Shown in pieces: positions 18,339 to 27,690 of a stretch of 64,000 nt of DNA (the first letter of the stretch is position 1; each line of letters opens with the position of its first letter). The stretch covers positions 1-64,000 of the forward strand of contig NZ_JACYHA010000011.1 of assembly GCF_014837155.1 (NCBI RefSeq), in the 5' to 3' direction. Source of the DNA: Litchfieldia stipae. Its GTDB lineage: Bacteria; Bacillota; Bacilli; Bacillales; Bacillaceae_L. The translations under genes were made by a program, and so were the position numbers. The notes beneath the pieces were generated by a model, which was not told where the DNA came from, made no database searches, and saw nothing but the letters and a program-made list of their open reading frames with translations.

Positions 18339-18717
18339 ACTTTAATGCAAACTGTTTCAATGTACTTTATAGCTTATGAGTCTAAGCCGGAATTTTGTAC
18401 ATTTTAATTGAGAAACAATTCATCTTATTAAAATAGATTATCACAGGTTAATGGAGCAACAGATGAGTTGCTTCAAATTTTATTTGCATGTCACTAAATA
18501 ATGATTTTAACGTTCAAAGAATAAAACGATACCTTGTAATAGCTTGGGATAAAGCCGATTATAGTGCTTACCAATCTGACATTTGCCATAATCTCTATGA
18601 AAAGCTATTAGAAATTGATACTATTGCTATAGGGGTAGATGTAATAGTTACTTTAAGATATTAGCCTTCTTAATATTACATTGGCTTAATTCTCTTGTAT
18701 GGCTTTCATTTTTTTTA

Positions 18718-19428
18718 ATGAGTAAGGATATGGAACTTTTCTGTGATGAAAGCGTATTAAAAGTATGCATGAAAACACAAAAAACTTATGTTAATCCATT
18801 GCTGTTGCTTGCTATCGGAAAGCGTATTTTAAGAGGAACTTCTCTAGCTTTTGACAAGGGAAATGTAAAGGGGAGGATTAAAAACGTGTTAAATTATAGA
18901 AAGCCAAAATTTTGGGTGATTGCTGTTACTTTAGTTGCAATTGTAGTACTTGTGGTTGCTCTAGTTACCAATTTAATTACAACTAAATCAGGTGATGACC
19001 CTCTTGTTTCTCAGTTTTTAAAAAATAAAACCGAGTATGTAGGCAATAACTCAAAAGTTGGAGGTATCATCTTTTTATTAACGTTCCCTAAAAACATCGA
19101 TTACGATTACTTTGAGCTTTCTACTGATAGTGAGCCTTTTGCAATAACTGTAAATTTACAAACGGATACAGAGACTAGAAATTTTTATAGTGATGAAGCA
19201 AATCAACAACAGTTTGAAGTTAATGCTATCATTATGTTTGCCTTGATTGGAAACGTAGAATATATCAATTTTAACCTAAATGACGGGCTAACCTCCTATA
19301 ATATGCAGTACACACGAGAATGGGCAAATGATCAATATGGAAAAGATGTGCGTGATTTTGCCATAAGCGAAGAAGAATTTAGTAAGCTGATTAAGGGTAC
19401 ATCTTATAATGGAAAATATAGAGATTAA
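18718..19428 (+). pseudogene. BlaR1/M56 peptidase family fragment
   Basis: 236-residue frame that matches only the end of BlaR1-type M56 membrane peptidases. It opens with KDMELFCDESVLK (the segment just after the metal site), then GTSLAFDKGNVKGRIKNVLNY and one membrane span (about residues 67-88). The extracellular C-terminal domain of about 145 residues resembles the DUF4825 type. The N-terminal membrane domain and HExxH zinc motif are missing, and no blaI-like repressor lies upstream. The frame lacks a convincing ribosome site. I read it as a truncated, inactive gene. Confidence 0.7.
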
Positions 19429-19630
19429 AATGATATAGCACAACTTGTGGAAGAAAATCTTGCTATTATAATGTTGCAAAATTCGAATCAAGACATCTAC
19501 ACTTGGATTTTATAGTCCACTCTTATAGTAGTGATGTAAAATCGCGCCGAGCTTTTATAAATAGAATTTCATTTTTAAATCTTTTGCGCAGGAGTGTATC
19601 TGACGGTCATCTTGATTTTTGAGAGAGGTT

Positions 19631-19872
19631 ATGAATGTTCTTGTTAATTCATTATTGGAAGTTGTGGCAGCGTCCCAGGTTGATACAAACGAAGTCCGGA
19701 ACGCGCCACGCAAAGAAATGGTTATCATCATGAATTGGACACATGGCTAGGTACACTAGATTTGAAGATTCGAAAACCTCACAAAGGCAGTTACTATCCA
19801 AGTATGCCAAAACCCCGAAAACGTATAGAAAAACATTGCTCTCTGTTATCTAAGAAGCATATTTCATTGTAT
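19631..19872 (+). mobile_element. IS256-family (mutator-type) transposase relic
   Basis: Frameshifted remnant of an IS256-type transposase N-terminal half. One frame reads ASQVDTNEVRNAPRKEM; the next continues GYHHELDTWLGTLDLKIRKP and then KGSYYPSMPKPRKRIEK, matching the family pattern GYRxxxxDTRxGTLxLxIPKLRxGSYxPxFLEPRxRxEKAL. Stops and the shift show it is dead. It abuts the broken 3-prime end of the surface-protein gene at 19883, so an IS256 insertion probably truncated that gene. Confidence 0.7.
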
Positions 19873-19882
19873 TTTGAATCAG

Positions 19883-22315
19883 TTAAATAATCCATTCGTT
19901 GGAATCACCGGGATCAAGTGATGGGAGGGTTCCAATAACGCCGAATACGCTGTCGGTTACTTCAATATTGGTAAGCGTCACATCACCAGTATTTGTTACG
20001 ATGAATTTAAATTGCGGTGTTACTCCGTCTGGAAGCAACGGTCCTGGAGACGTATCGGCTTCCTGCCATGTTGCTCCATTATCTACCGAAACATATTTCT
20101 CAATGGTGATGGAAGGGATGACGCCAAACCAATATGTCGAATTGGTGTCAGAGAGAGTATTGCCGTCATATTCACCAGTTACCGTTGCGGCATTCACGTT
20201 TTGTCCAAGCACCCAGGTACCGACAATAATCCAACTAGCTGAATCTCCCGGTGGCAGAACGGGCATGGTCCCAACAAAACCGTATATATCGTCCGTTACT
20301 TGGACATTGGTTAAGGTTACGTCTCCCACATTAGTAACTGTAACTCTAAACAAAGGATTGGTCCCTATGGCAACATTTAATCCTGGAGGTGTATCCGCGT
20401 CATACCAGGTAATCCCGTTATCGTTAGATACCTCTTTTATTATATTAATTTCTGGCTGTGGAGCTTCTTCGCCGAACCAATATGCGACATCAGCATCGGA
20501 TACTCCTTCGTCAGATGTTGCTGTTGCAATATTCATTTGATTCCCAAGTGCCCATGTACCAACAACTATTGTGGATGATGATTCACCGGGGGCTAAACTT
20601 GCGATTGGTCCAAGCACTAAGCCATAAACATTGTCATTTACTATAACATTGGTCAACGTGATATTGCCCGTATTAACAACTGTGAATTGAAATTGTGGAT
20701 CTGTGCCTTGTGGTACAGGTGGGCCTACAGGAGCATTTGCTTCAAACCATGTGACCCCATTATCTGGTGAAACGTATTTGTCTACTTCAATGGACGGTGC
20801 GGCCGCTTCAACCCCAAACCAAAATGCCGTGTTCTCATGGGTAACCCCCTGATCACATGTTGCCGTCGCAATATTGGACTGCTGGCCAAGTGCCCATGTG
20901 CCGTTAATTGTTACTGTTTCCGATTCGCCGGGGTTCAAATCCGTTGGACCGATAACCGTTAAATAAACATTATCCGTCACGGTAACATTGGTCAACGTAA
21001 CATTTCCTGTGTTTGTAACTGTAAATCGAAACTGCGGATTGTTGGGAAAAACTACATTCGGGCCTGGAAGCTTGTTTGCATCGAACCATGTAACCCCATT
21101 GTCTGGCGATACTTCCTTTTTCACGGTAATCGCCGGAAGTGCCGCTTCCACACCTACCCAATATGTCGAATTGGTGTCAGAGAAGGTATTGCCGTCATAT
21201 TCACCAGTTGCCGTCGCGGTATTCACGTTTTGACCAAGTACCCATGTTCCATCGAAAATGAATTGGTCCGAAGCGGACTTCTCCAGTGTAGCTATTGTTC
21301 CAATTAAACCGTAAACATCGTCCGTAACTATAACATTGGTTAGTGTAGCAGTTCCATTATTTGTAACAGTGAAACGAAAACGCGGATTTGTGTTAGAAGG
21401 CACATCCGGTCCTGGGGCAGTATCTGCCGAGAACCATGTTACACCATTATCAGGCGAAACCTCTTTTTCTATCGAGATGGAAGCGATTTCAGTTAAGCAT
21501 GACTGCGGATCAGGCAGAGTTCCTTCAAACAATTCATTATGACTTTCGGAAGTTCCCGTAAGAGAGTTAAAAATAATATTGCCATTAATTTGGCTAGATA
21601 CGGTAGTTGCATCTGCAAATGGGGCCAATACCGAGCCATATATTGCGGTCGTACTATTAGTCCATGTTGCTGCTTGAGGAAAATTCCAAAGGATTAATCG
21701 TGCATCGCTTCGAGTTGCGGTTACTCCATTTCTAAAAATTTGGTAACTACCAAATGCAATGTTTGTTCCTATGACATTGATTAAAACTGTAGAACTTAGT
21801 GGAGCTACAATATTGATGCCATTCAACTGATTCAGTGACAATCCTGACCCTGCTACATCATTTGCATTTATTTCAAATATATTCAAATCTGGCTCGGTAC
21901 CGGTTAGAGTTAATCCCCCAAAGCTTACACTTGCAGTACCAGTTGCCGTCAGATTGCCCCAAAAGGTACTTGCGCATTTTAAATAAGTTGCTTTCTCTGT
22001 AAAATTGATTGGATTCCCAGTTACAAAAGTACCGTTTGGGTTTCCCATAGTATAATTGATTACTGAACTAGATGCTCTTCTGATAGTATTGCCACTAAAA
22101 TTCGAACCACTTGTAACATTTACATTACCGCCAATTACAAAAGAGGCATCCGTTCCAAAGGGTGGTAATGGTGAGATGGAAGCGCCTATTCCGTAGTTTT
22201 GCAAGGTAACATTACCTCCTACGGCTACTCTTCCTTCGGCATCTGTATTGCTCATATTCATATCTTGTATCACAAACACATTGTAAATGCCTATTGGTCC
22301 AAGGTTTACTGCCAT
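19883..22315 (-). CDS. Choice-of-anchor-A protein with DUF11-like repeats, C-terminally truncated
   Basis: 810-residue probable surface protein. Residues 1-265 form a choice-of-anchor-A domain (NLGPIGIYNVFVIQDMNM, AEGRVAVGGNV). Five repeats of about 110 residues follow, each starting like EVSPDNGVTWFDADTxPGP and containing FRFTVTNTGxVTLTNVxVTD and GTWxLGQxxNxATAT, the DUF11 conserved-repeat style. The fifth stops after SNEWII, in the middle of the unit, next to the IS256 relic, so the C-terminus is lost. No signal peptide is visible, which would fit assembly on the spore from the mother cell. The start has AAAAGGAGGGAATGGAAAA. Confidence 0.75.
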   Translation of the reverse strand: MAVNLGPIGIYNVFVIQDMNMSNTDAEGRVAVGGNVTLQNYGIGASISPLPPFGTDASFVIGGNVNVTSGSNFSGNTIRRASSSVINYTMGNPNGTFVTGNPINFTEKATYLKCASTFWGNLTATGTASVSFGGLTLTGTEPDLNIFEINANDVAGSGLSLNQLNGINIVAPLSSTVLINVIGTNIAFGSYQIFRNGVTATRSDARLILWNFPQAATWTNSTTAIYGSVLAPFADATTVSSQINGNIIFNSLTGTSESHNELFEGTLPDPQSCLTEIASISIEKEVSPDNGVTWFSADTAPGPDVPSNTNPRFRFTVTNNGTATLTNVIVTDDVYGLIGTIATLEKSASDQFIFDGTWVLGQNVNTATATGEYDGNTFSDTNSTYWVGVEAALPAITVKKEVSPDNGVTWFDANKLPGPNVVFPNNPQFRFTVTNTGNVTLTNVTVTDNVYLTVIGPTDLNPGESETVTINGTWALGQQSNIATATCDQGVTHENTAFWFGVEAAAPSIEVDKYVSPDNGVTWFEANAPVGPPVPQGTDPQFQFTVVNTGNITLTNVIVNDNVYGLVLGPIASLAPGESSSTIVVGTWALGNQMNIATATSDEGVSDADVAYWFGEEAPQPEINIIKEVSNDNGITWYDADTPPGLNVAIGTNPLFRVTVTNVGDVTLTNVQVTDDIYGFVGTMPVLPPGDSASWIIVGTWVLGQNVNAATVTGEYDGNTLSDTNSTYWFGVIPSITIEKYVSVDNGATWQEADTSPGPLLPDGVTPQFKFIVTNTGDVTLTNIEVTDSVFGVIGTLPSLDPGDSNEWII

Positions 22316-22452
22316 TTTTCCATTCCCTCCTTTTCAACGAAAATCGAGCCAATAATCGTCATATTACGAACATCGTTGAGGTTATAGTGAAACCTTTTCT
22401 GAATGTTACTCCATTTAACAGGAGTGTTAATGCAGTTTAAATTCGTTGACAT
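22306..22452 (-). CDS. 48-aa protein, translationally coupled
   Basis: Small protein (MSTNLNCINTPVKWSNIQKR...) ending in KEGMEKWQ. Its ATG at 22452 lies two bases after the stop of the upstream gene and has a strong ribosome site GGGAGGAATGTAATA inside that gene's end. Its stop overlaps the start of the repeat protein (ATGGCAGTAA), a classic coupling arrangement. No family is recognised. Tight packing in a four-gene operon supports reality. Confidence 0.6.
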   Translation of the reverse strand: MSTNLNCINTPVKWSNIQKRFHYNLNDVRNMTIIGSIFVEKEGMEKWQ

Positions 22453-22454
22453 TA

Positions 22455-22856
22455 TTACATTCCTCCCGTTGTATGATAATATGCACTGTCGCTGGCGTAG
22501 TAGGTGTTGCCTTCGAATACGGCCGTTACGCTTGCAGTATTAACGTGTATGCCAAGCTGTTCATAATTGATGAGATCCTCGAGTTGGAACTGAAGAAGTA
22601 TCTGGGTTTTAATAGTATCTTTGAGCGTCTGATTCACCGAATTGTTGATTTTCAATAAATCATCAATTGTAGCGGGCTCTGGTGGGGTTTGCCCGTCAAG
22701 TGTTCCAAGGACATACTGAATCTTTTCAGCTTCGGCGTTGATGATATGAGACAATCCTAATTCTTCCAATGCTATGGACGCCAACAAAAGATTGATGACG
22801 CTATCTCGGTTAATATTGATATGTGGAGTTACATTAGGCATGTTTGGAAATGACAT
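22455..22856 (-). CDS. Small helical surface-associated family protein
   Basis: 133-residue protein starting MSFPNMPNVTPHININRDS with the core ALEELGLSHIINAEAEKIQ, followed by a second helical region (about residues 68-100) and a Tyr/Ser-rich tail. It belongs to a family I remember from spore-forming bacilli, often beside collagen-like or repeat surface proteins, with no established function. Paralogues are at 22993 and, in the transposon, at 35788. Good ribosome site AGAAAGGAGTCCAATT. Confidence 0.7.
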   Translation of the reverse strand: MSFPNMPNVTPHININRDSVINLLLASIALEELGLSHIINAEAEKIQYVLGTLDGQTPPEPATIDDLLKINNSVNQTLKDTIKTQILLQFQLEDLINYEQLGIHVNTASVTAVFEGNTYYASDSAYYHTTGGM

Positions 22857-22992
22857 AATTGGACTCCTTTCTATTTGGTTTTTATATCACAAGATGTTTT
22901 TTCGACATTGGTTCAACGCTCAAAACTAAATGAATAACAAGGCGGTGCATATGTGTCTGCTTATCTACTCATTAAAATTTGCAATTACAAAG

Positions 22993-23325
22993 TTATGGCG
23001 TCCCGGTAGTCGTCGTTGTGGATGTCGAAATGGATAGCGTATCTTTCAACTTAAAATGAAGAAGCATTTGGTTTTTAATGACGTTTCTCAATGTTTGACT
23101 AACCGACTCATTGATTCCTAGAAGTTCATCAATCGTCGGGGGCGTAGTGGGGGGATTCTGTCCTCTGAGCGTTCCAAGGGCATACTGAATCTTTTCAGCT
23201 TCGGCGTTGATGATATGAGAAAGCCCCAGTTCCTCAAAGGCCACGGAAGCAAGCAAAAGATTGACAGAATCTTCAAGAGTGATACTGATGGTTGCATTTA
23301 TGTTAGGTATATTGGGCATTGACAT
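22993..23325 (-). CDS. Small helical surface-associated family protein, paralogue
   Basis: 110-residue paralogue of the next gene: MSMPNIPNINATISITLEDS, core AFEELGLSHIINAEAEKIQ, then TIDELLGINESVSQTLRNVI and a Thr-rich tail. The start at 23325 has GGAGG ten bases upstream; the frame extends seven codons further. It heads the minus-strand operon of four genes ending at 19883. A CATAATATA motif on the minus strand at 23450-23458 resembles a sigma-K -10 box, but spacing to a -35 is not ideal. Confidence 0.7.
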   Translation of the reverse strand: MSMPNIPNINATISITLEDSVNLLLASVAFEELGLSHIINAEAEKIQYALGTLRGQNPPTTPPTIDELLGINESVSQTLRNVIKNQMLLHFKLKDTLSISTSTTTTTGTP

Positions 23326-23523
23326 AGAGTAAATTCCTCCTTTCAAGTATTAATGCTTAATGATATCTCACGCTTTCAAACATAGAATCAAATCTATAAC
23401 GATTATTAAAGCAGATGAGATATATGACACTCAGTGAAAGTGTTTATGCTATATTATGTCAATGTTGACTATGTGATTGTGCTGTCGTCTATCATGTAAC
23501 AGTTTGACAAGTAAAGAAGTTTA

Positions 23524-23757
23524 ATGATTAAAGGCATACTAGATTTAGATAAGAACTATTTATCAGAAAAAATAGTAAGTGATATGGCAAAAGGAAATGA
23601 TGATTTTACTGATCTGTTTCATAATGAATTTAAGATGTTGACGGACATTGGAAATAAATATCGTATACGACATCATGAGATTGAAATAACTAAATTCCGT
23701 TATTATGACTATCTTTTTAATTGTTGTTTAGCACTAATTACACGAGCTATAAAATAG
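23524..23757 (+). CDS. Hypothetical protein near prophage left border
   Basis: 77-residue frame (MIKGILDLDKNYLSEKIVSD..., ending CCLALITRAIK). It is acidic and helical and has no recognised domain. The ribosome site is weak. It lies between the chromosomal operon and the first clear phage gene, so it may be a phage remnant or the tail of a larger gene. Confidence 0.35.
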   Translation: MIKGILDLDKNYLSEKIVSDMAKGNDDFTDLFHNEFKMLTDIGNKYRIRHHEIEITKFRYYDYLFNCCLALITRAIK

Positions 23758-23861
23758 TTGAAGGACTATGTAATATTTTTAATAAAGAAAAATTCCGCAA
23801 AATCATAGATGTATCGTGAGGCTGAAATAAAAATCAAACTACATATTCTTGCATTTACAAT

Positions 23862-24674
23862 GTGATGACATTACGAAAGATTTGGAAAGGAAATTCTTTA
23901 GATCAATTCCAATTTGTCAAGGAACTTATGAGCACAATGCATTTTGTTACAGATATAGTGGATATGTTTCTGGAAACGGATTCAAATGACATTCATTCTA
24001 AACTTCCGAAATATGATAAATGGTTTCCAAGAATGTGTGAGTATGGATTTGTGGAGGGTACGGACTTTTCGACATTTCTGTCGGAAAGTACAGGTGGAAG
24101 ACCAGCTGTTGACCACCAAATAACAATTGATATGGCAAAAGAGCTATGCATGATACAGCGTACTCCAAAAGGGAAAGAGTGTCGCCAATACTTTCTTGAA
24201 ATAGAAAGAAGATGGAATTCACCAGAGGCAATCATGGCAAGGGCACTACAGATTGCCAATCAACAGCTAACTCAAGTAAGGAAACAAAATAAAGTGCTTG
24301 AAGGTACAGTTGCTGTTCAGAATCAGCAAATTGCAGAAATGAAACCGAAAGTGTCTTATTACGATGTGGTTTTAAATTGCAAAGACCTCATTTCCACATC
24401 AGCAATCGCCAAAGATTATGGTAAGTCAGCTATTTGGATGAACCGCTATCTTAATAAAAAGGGCATCCAATTTAAACAAGGTGGTATCTGGCTTTTATAT
24501 CAGAAGTATGCAGAAAAAGGGTATACCAGCACCAAGACACATAGCTACATTGGTAGTAACGGTGAACTGCATACAAAAGTCCATACATATTGGACTCAAA
24601 AAGGCAGACTCTTCATTTACGAACTGTTGAAGGCAGATGGTATTTTGCCGCAGATAGAAATGGAGGGTGTGTAA
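23862..24674 (+). CDS. Phage antirepressor, AntA/B-like plus KilAC domain
   Basis: 270-residue antirepressor. The N-terminal domain (about residues 45-110) contains YDKWFPRMCEYGFVEGTDF and ITIDMAKELCMIQRTPKGKE, typical of AntA/AntB. A coiled-coil linker (residues 125-155) and a KilAC DNA-binding domain (about 160-265, with ISTSAIAKDYG and WTQKGRLFIYELL) follow. Such proteins relieve repressor control during induction. The first 40 residues look unlike the family (the usual SARxLHEFLEV is absent), suggesting a rearranged 5-prime end. No repressor gene precedes it in the window. Confidence 0.8.
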   Translation: MMTLRKIWKGNSLDQFQFVKELMSTMHFVTDIVDMFLETDSNDIHSKLPKYDKWFPRMCEYGFVEGTDFSTFLSESTGGRPAVDHQITIDMAKELCMIQRTPKGKECRQYFLEIERRWNSPEAIMARALQIANQQLTQVRKQNKVLEGTVAVQNQQIAEMKPKVSYYDVVLNCKDLISTSAIAKDYGKSAIWMNRYLNKKGIQFKQGGIWLLYQKYAEKGYTSTKTHSYIGSNGELHTKVHTYWTQKGRLFIYELLKADGILPQIEMEGV

Positions 24675-25108
24675 TGGGAATTGATAAATTCAATCATGAA
24701 GGATACCATGACCCAACTCCCCATGAGGCACTGACCAACATAATAAGAAAGAAAAAGGCAGAGAAAAAATCTGCCTTTAAGCCACTTGTATATATTTGTT
24801 CTCCCTATTCCGGTGATGTAGAAGGAAACATTAAAAAGGCTCGCAGTTTTTGCAGGTTTGCATTAGACCAAAACTGTATTCCGATTGCTCCCCACCTTAT
24901 GTTTCCACAGTTTATGGATGATGAAAATCCAGAGGAACGGGAACTTGCCATATTTATGGACATCGTGCTTATGGGCAAATGCTCCGAGGTTTGGGTGCTA
25001 GGCAATACCATCTCAAGCGGTATGGCAAGGGAGATTGAAGTAGCCAAGAAACGCAGACAAACGGTCAGATATTTTAGTCCAGAGCATGAGGAGGTCGAAA
25101 GCTTATGA
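24674..25108 (+). CDS. Nucleoside 2-deoxyribosyltransferase-like protein (DUF7768/DUF4406 type)
   Basis: 144-residue protein with a Rossmann-like fold signature: VYICSPYSGDVEGNIKKAR (residues 36-54), FMDIVLMGKCSEVWVLGNTI and SSGMAREIEVAKK. This matches phage proteins of the DUF4406/DUF7768 group related to nucleoside deoxyribosyltransferases. It may act in nucleotide salvage during phage replication. Its ATG overlaps the antirepressor stop (TAATG) and has GGAGGG upstream. The first 30 residues are a charged extension. Confidence 0.75.
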   Translation: MGIDKFNHEGYHDPTPHEALTNIIRKKKAEKKSAFKPLVYICSPYSGDVEGNIKKARSFCRFALDQNCIPIAPHLMFPQFMDDENPEERELAIFMDIVLMGKCSEVWVLGNTISSGMAREIEVAKKRRQTVRYFSPEHEEVESL

Positions 25109-27471
25109 AAATCGCTGTGGGCAACAGCCGGATGGACAAGAAATGGAAAAACAAAGATATCTCGTGGGAGGATTTTTGTGCCCGAGTAAAGACAACACAA
25201 CGTACTACGGAAACAGTAGAAGAATATCGGAAATTAAAAAGAGGTCAACAAGATGATATCAAAGATGTGGGTGGTTTTGTTGGAGGGCATTTAAAAGGAG
25301 GAAGGCGAAAGAAGGGCAATGTTTTATGCCGTTCTTTGCTTACCCTTGATATGGATTACGGTAGACCGGACATCTGGGAACAAATCAGTATGCTTTTTGA
25401 TTTCAAATGCTGTGTTTATTCCACCCATAAGCACACACCGGAAAATCCAAGACTTAGGCTAATAGTTCCTCTTGCTCGTGAAATCAGCGAAGAAGAATAC
25501 GCAGCCGTTGGACGTATGGTGGCAAAAGAAATCGGCATAGATCTTTTCGATGATACGACTTATGAAGCCCATCGCCTTATGTATTGGCCATCCACTTCCT
25601 CTAATGGTGAATTTGTCTATGAAGAGCAGGATGGAGAATTGCTTGACCCTGATGTTTATCTTTCAAAATATCAAAACTGGCGGGATACATCAACATGGCC
25701 AGTATCAAGCAGGCAGTCTGAAGTTATAAATCGCAGTCTTAAAGAGCAAGCAGACCCGCTTTTAAAGGAAGGTGTGGTAGGAACATTCTGTCGTGCCTAC
25801 TCCATTCGTGAAGCAATTGAGAAATTCTTAGGTGCAGTTTATGCACCTTCTGCTATGGAAGGGCGATACGATTATATTCCAGCTGATAGTAGTGCCGGTG
25901 TGATTATCTACGATGATAAATTCGCATACAGCCATCATGCTACAGACCCAGCAAGTGGATTACTCCTCAATGCTTTTGATCTCGTTCGTATTCATAAATT
26001 CGGTTCTTTAGATGATAAAGCTTCTACCACTACAGCTCCTGGTAAGATGCCATCTTTTGTGGCAATGTGCGAGTTTGCTATAAAAGATGAAAGAGTAAAA
26101 GCTGAGTTTTCTAAGGAAAGACAGGCACAGGCTGAAGAGGAGTTTAGTGATGAGGATTGGCAGACAGCTTTGGAATTGGATAAGCAAGGCCGAATAAAAG
26201 ACACTCTAGACAACATCGTTTTGATTATTCGTCATGACAAGGAATTACAGCATATAGCTTTTAATTGCCACCGTGATGGTATTGATGCCAAAGGTGGCCT
26301 GCCTTGGGAACAGATCAAGGCGGGTTGGAATGATTCAGATAATGCACTTCTTAAAGTGTATTTAAGCAGCAAATATGGAGTCTATTCACCTACCAAGACC
26401 AAGGATGCTGTGTTAGCTGTAGCGTCAGAACGAGCCTACCATCCTGTTAAGGAGTATCTGGACTCCCTGCCAAAATGGGATGGAATTAGGCGAGTAGATA
26501 ATCTATTAATTGATTATTTCGGTGCAACAGATAATTCCTATACAAAAGCAGTCATCCGCAAAACGATGGTTGCAGCGGTAGCCCGCATTTATAGACCAGG
26601 CACAAAGTTTGATAGTGTCCTTATCTTAAACGGTCCTCAAGGTATCGGTAAGTCAACCTTCTTTGCAAAACTTGCTGGAGATTGGTTTTCAGATAGTTTG
26701 ACCATTACGGACATGAAAGATAAATCCGGAGCTGAGAAACTTCAGGGATATTGGTTATTGGAACTGGGTGAGCTTGCTGGTATGCGTAAGACGGATGTGG
26801 AAATTGTGAAGTCTTTTATTTCGAGGGCAGATGATAAGTACCGGGCAAGTTATGGAGTCAATGTGGAAAGCCATCCCCGTCAGTGTGTGATTGTAGGTTC
26901 AACAAATGCAGAAAGCGGGTTTCTTCGAGATATAACTGGCAATCGAAGATTCTGGCCAGTCCGTATTAGCGGTAATGGTAAAAAGAAAGCTTGGCAGATG
27001 ACTAAAGAGGAAGTACAGCAGATTTGGGCAGAGACACTAGTGCTATATGAGAAAGGCGAAAAACTCTACCTTGAAGGTGATGATGCATCCATGGCAACTA
27101 GTGAGCAGGCAGATGCCATGGAAACAGATGAACGAGAAGGATTGGTTCGTACCTATCTGGATACTCTTTTGCCGGATGATTGGGACACTATGTCTTTATA
27201 CGAACGTAGAAATTTCCTCGGCGGTAGCGAATTTGGCGGCGGAACCCGTGTTGGAACAGTAAAAAGAACCCTTGTCTGCAATATGGAGATTTGGTGTGAA
27301 TGTTTTGGAAAAGATGCATCCTCAATGAGAACATCTGATTCTTATGCCATCGGTGCCATTATGAGAAAGATCAGTGGGTGGAACAAGTACACCGGGAACA
27401 AGAACGGAACAATCAATTTTCCTATCTATGGAAAGCAACGAGCTTATTCCCGAGTCGAGGAACAAAGCTAG
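25105..27471 (+). CDS. Phage primase-helicase, VirE/VapE domain
   Basis: 788-residue replication protein. The N-terminal half looks like an archaeo-eukaryotic-type primase (LLTLDMDYGRP near residue 78; HRLMYWPSTSS near 155). The C-terminal half is a virulence-associated-E (VirE) superfamily ATPase with Walker A GPQGIGKSTFF near residue 510, ELGELAGMRKTDVE and GSTNAESGFLRDITGNRRFW (sensor/arginine region). It probably primes and unwinds phage DNA. It overlaps the previous gene by four bases. Confidence 0.85.
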   Translation: MKIAVGNSRMDKKWKNKDISWEDFCARVKTTQRTTETVEEYRKLKRGQQDDIKDVGGFVGGHLKGGRRKKGNVLCRSLLTLDMDYGRPDIWEQISMLFDFKCCVYSTHKHTPENPRLRLIVPLAREISEEEYAAVGRMVAKEIGIDLFDDTTYEAHRLMYWPSTSSNGEFVYEEQDGELLDPDVYLSKYQNWRDTSTWPVSSRQSEVINRSLKEQADPLLKEGVVGTFCRAYSIREAIEKFLGAVYAPSAMEGRYDYIPADSSAGVIIYDDKFAYSHHATDPASGLLLNAFDLVRIHKFGSLDDKASTTTAPGKMPSFVAMCEFAIKDERVKAEFSKERQAQAEEEFSDEDWQTALELDKQGRIKDTLDNIVLIIRHDKELQHIAFNCHRDGIDAKGGLPWEQIKAGWNDSDNALLKVYLSSKYGVYSPTKTKDAVLAVASERAYHPVKEYLDSLPKWDGIRRVDNLLIDYFGATDNSYTKAVIRKTMVAAVARIYRPGTKFDSVLILNGPQGIGKSTFFAKLAGDWFSDSLTITDMKDKSGAEKLQGYWLLELGELAGMRKTDVEIVKSFISRADDKYRASYGVNVESHPRQCVIVGSTNAESGFLRDITGNRRFWPVRISGNGKKKAWQMTKEEVQQIWAETLVLYEKGEKLYLEGDDASMATSEQADAMETDEREGLVRTYLDTLLPDDWDTMSLYERRNFLGGSEFGGGTRVGTVKRTLVCNMEIWCECFGKDASSMRTSDSYAIGAIMRKISGWNKYTGNKNGTINFPIYGKQRAYSRVEEQS

Positions 27472-27690
27472 TTGTACCTTACCTTGTTCTCATACTGGTT
27501 CTTTCCCCAAAGCTAGTAATCAAAAGGAAAATCTACGGTTCGGAACAAGTGGAACAAGAAGTACCCTATTTATTTATAAATAGTAAAAAAGAGGAAAGTG
27601 TAGCCTGTGCATACACGCATACGCGCGCGTATAGGAAAAATGGGTTAAAGTTGTTTTCTTGTTCCGAGCCTTTTTATATGGGAGGCATTT

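Larger units (their letters stand above)
17927..18717. other. Decayed region after dus
   Basis: 790 bases with no intact gene. It holds a strong terminator (18126-18173), a GNAT tail on the minus strand (18207-18338) and, at 18488-18619, a short plus-strand frame (MSLNNDFNVQRIKRYLVIAW) that would continue to 18665 only through a shift at an A run. The last is too weak to call a gene. The rest is AT-rich without signals. Confidence 0.5.

Noticed and set aside
18488-18665. Possible 58-residue gene
   Set aside because: The reading frame closes at 18619 unless an A-run shift is assumed; no family match and no clear ribosome site.
22993-23325. Thr-rich C-terminus as a sign of a truncated collagen-like protein
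   Set aside because: The stop is clean, the paralogue has a similar length, and no collagen GXY repeat is seen.
23450-23458. Sigma-K promoter for the surface operon (CATAATATA)
   Set aside because: The -10 match is good, but the expected AC at -35 is misplaced by about two bases; not strong enough to list as a promoter.
27570-27590. AT-rich palindrome CTATTTAT-TT-ATAAATAG in the primase/VRR-NUC spacer
   Set aside because: Short and AT-only; no T run, no nearby copy, expected by chance in such sequence.
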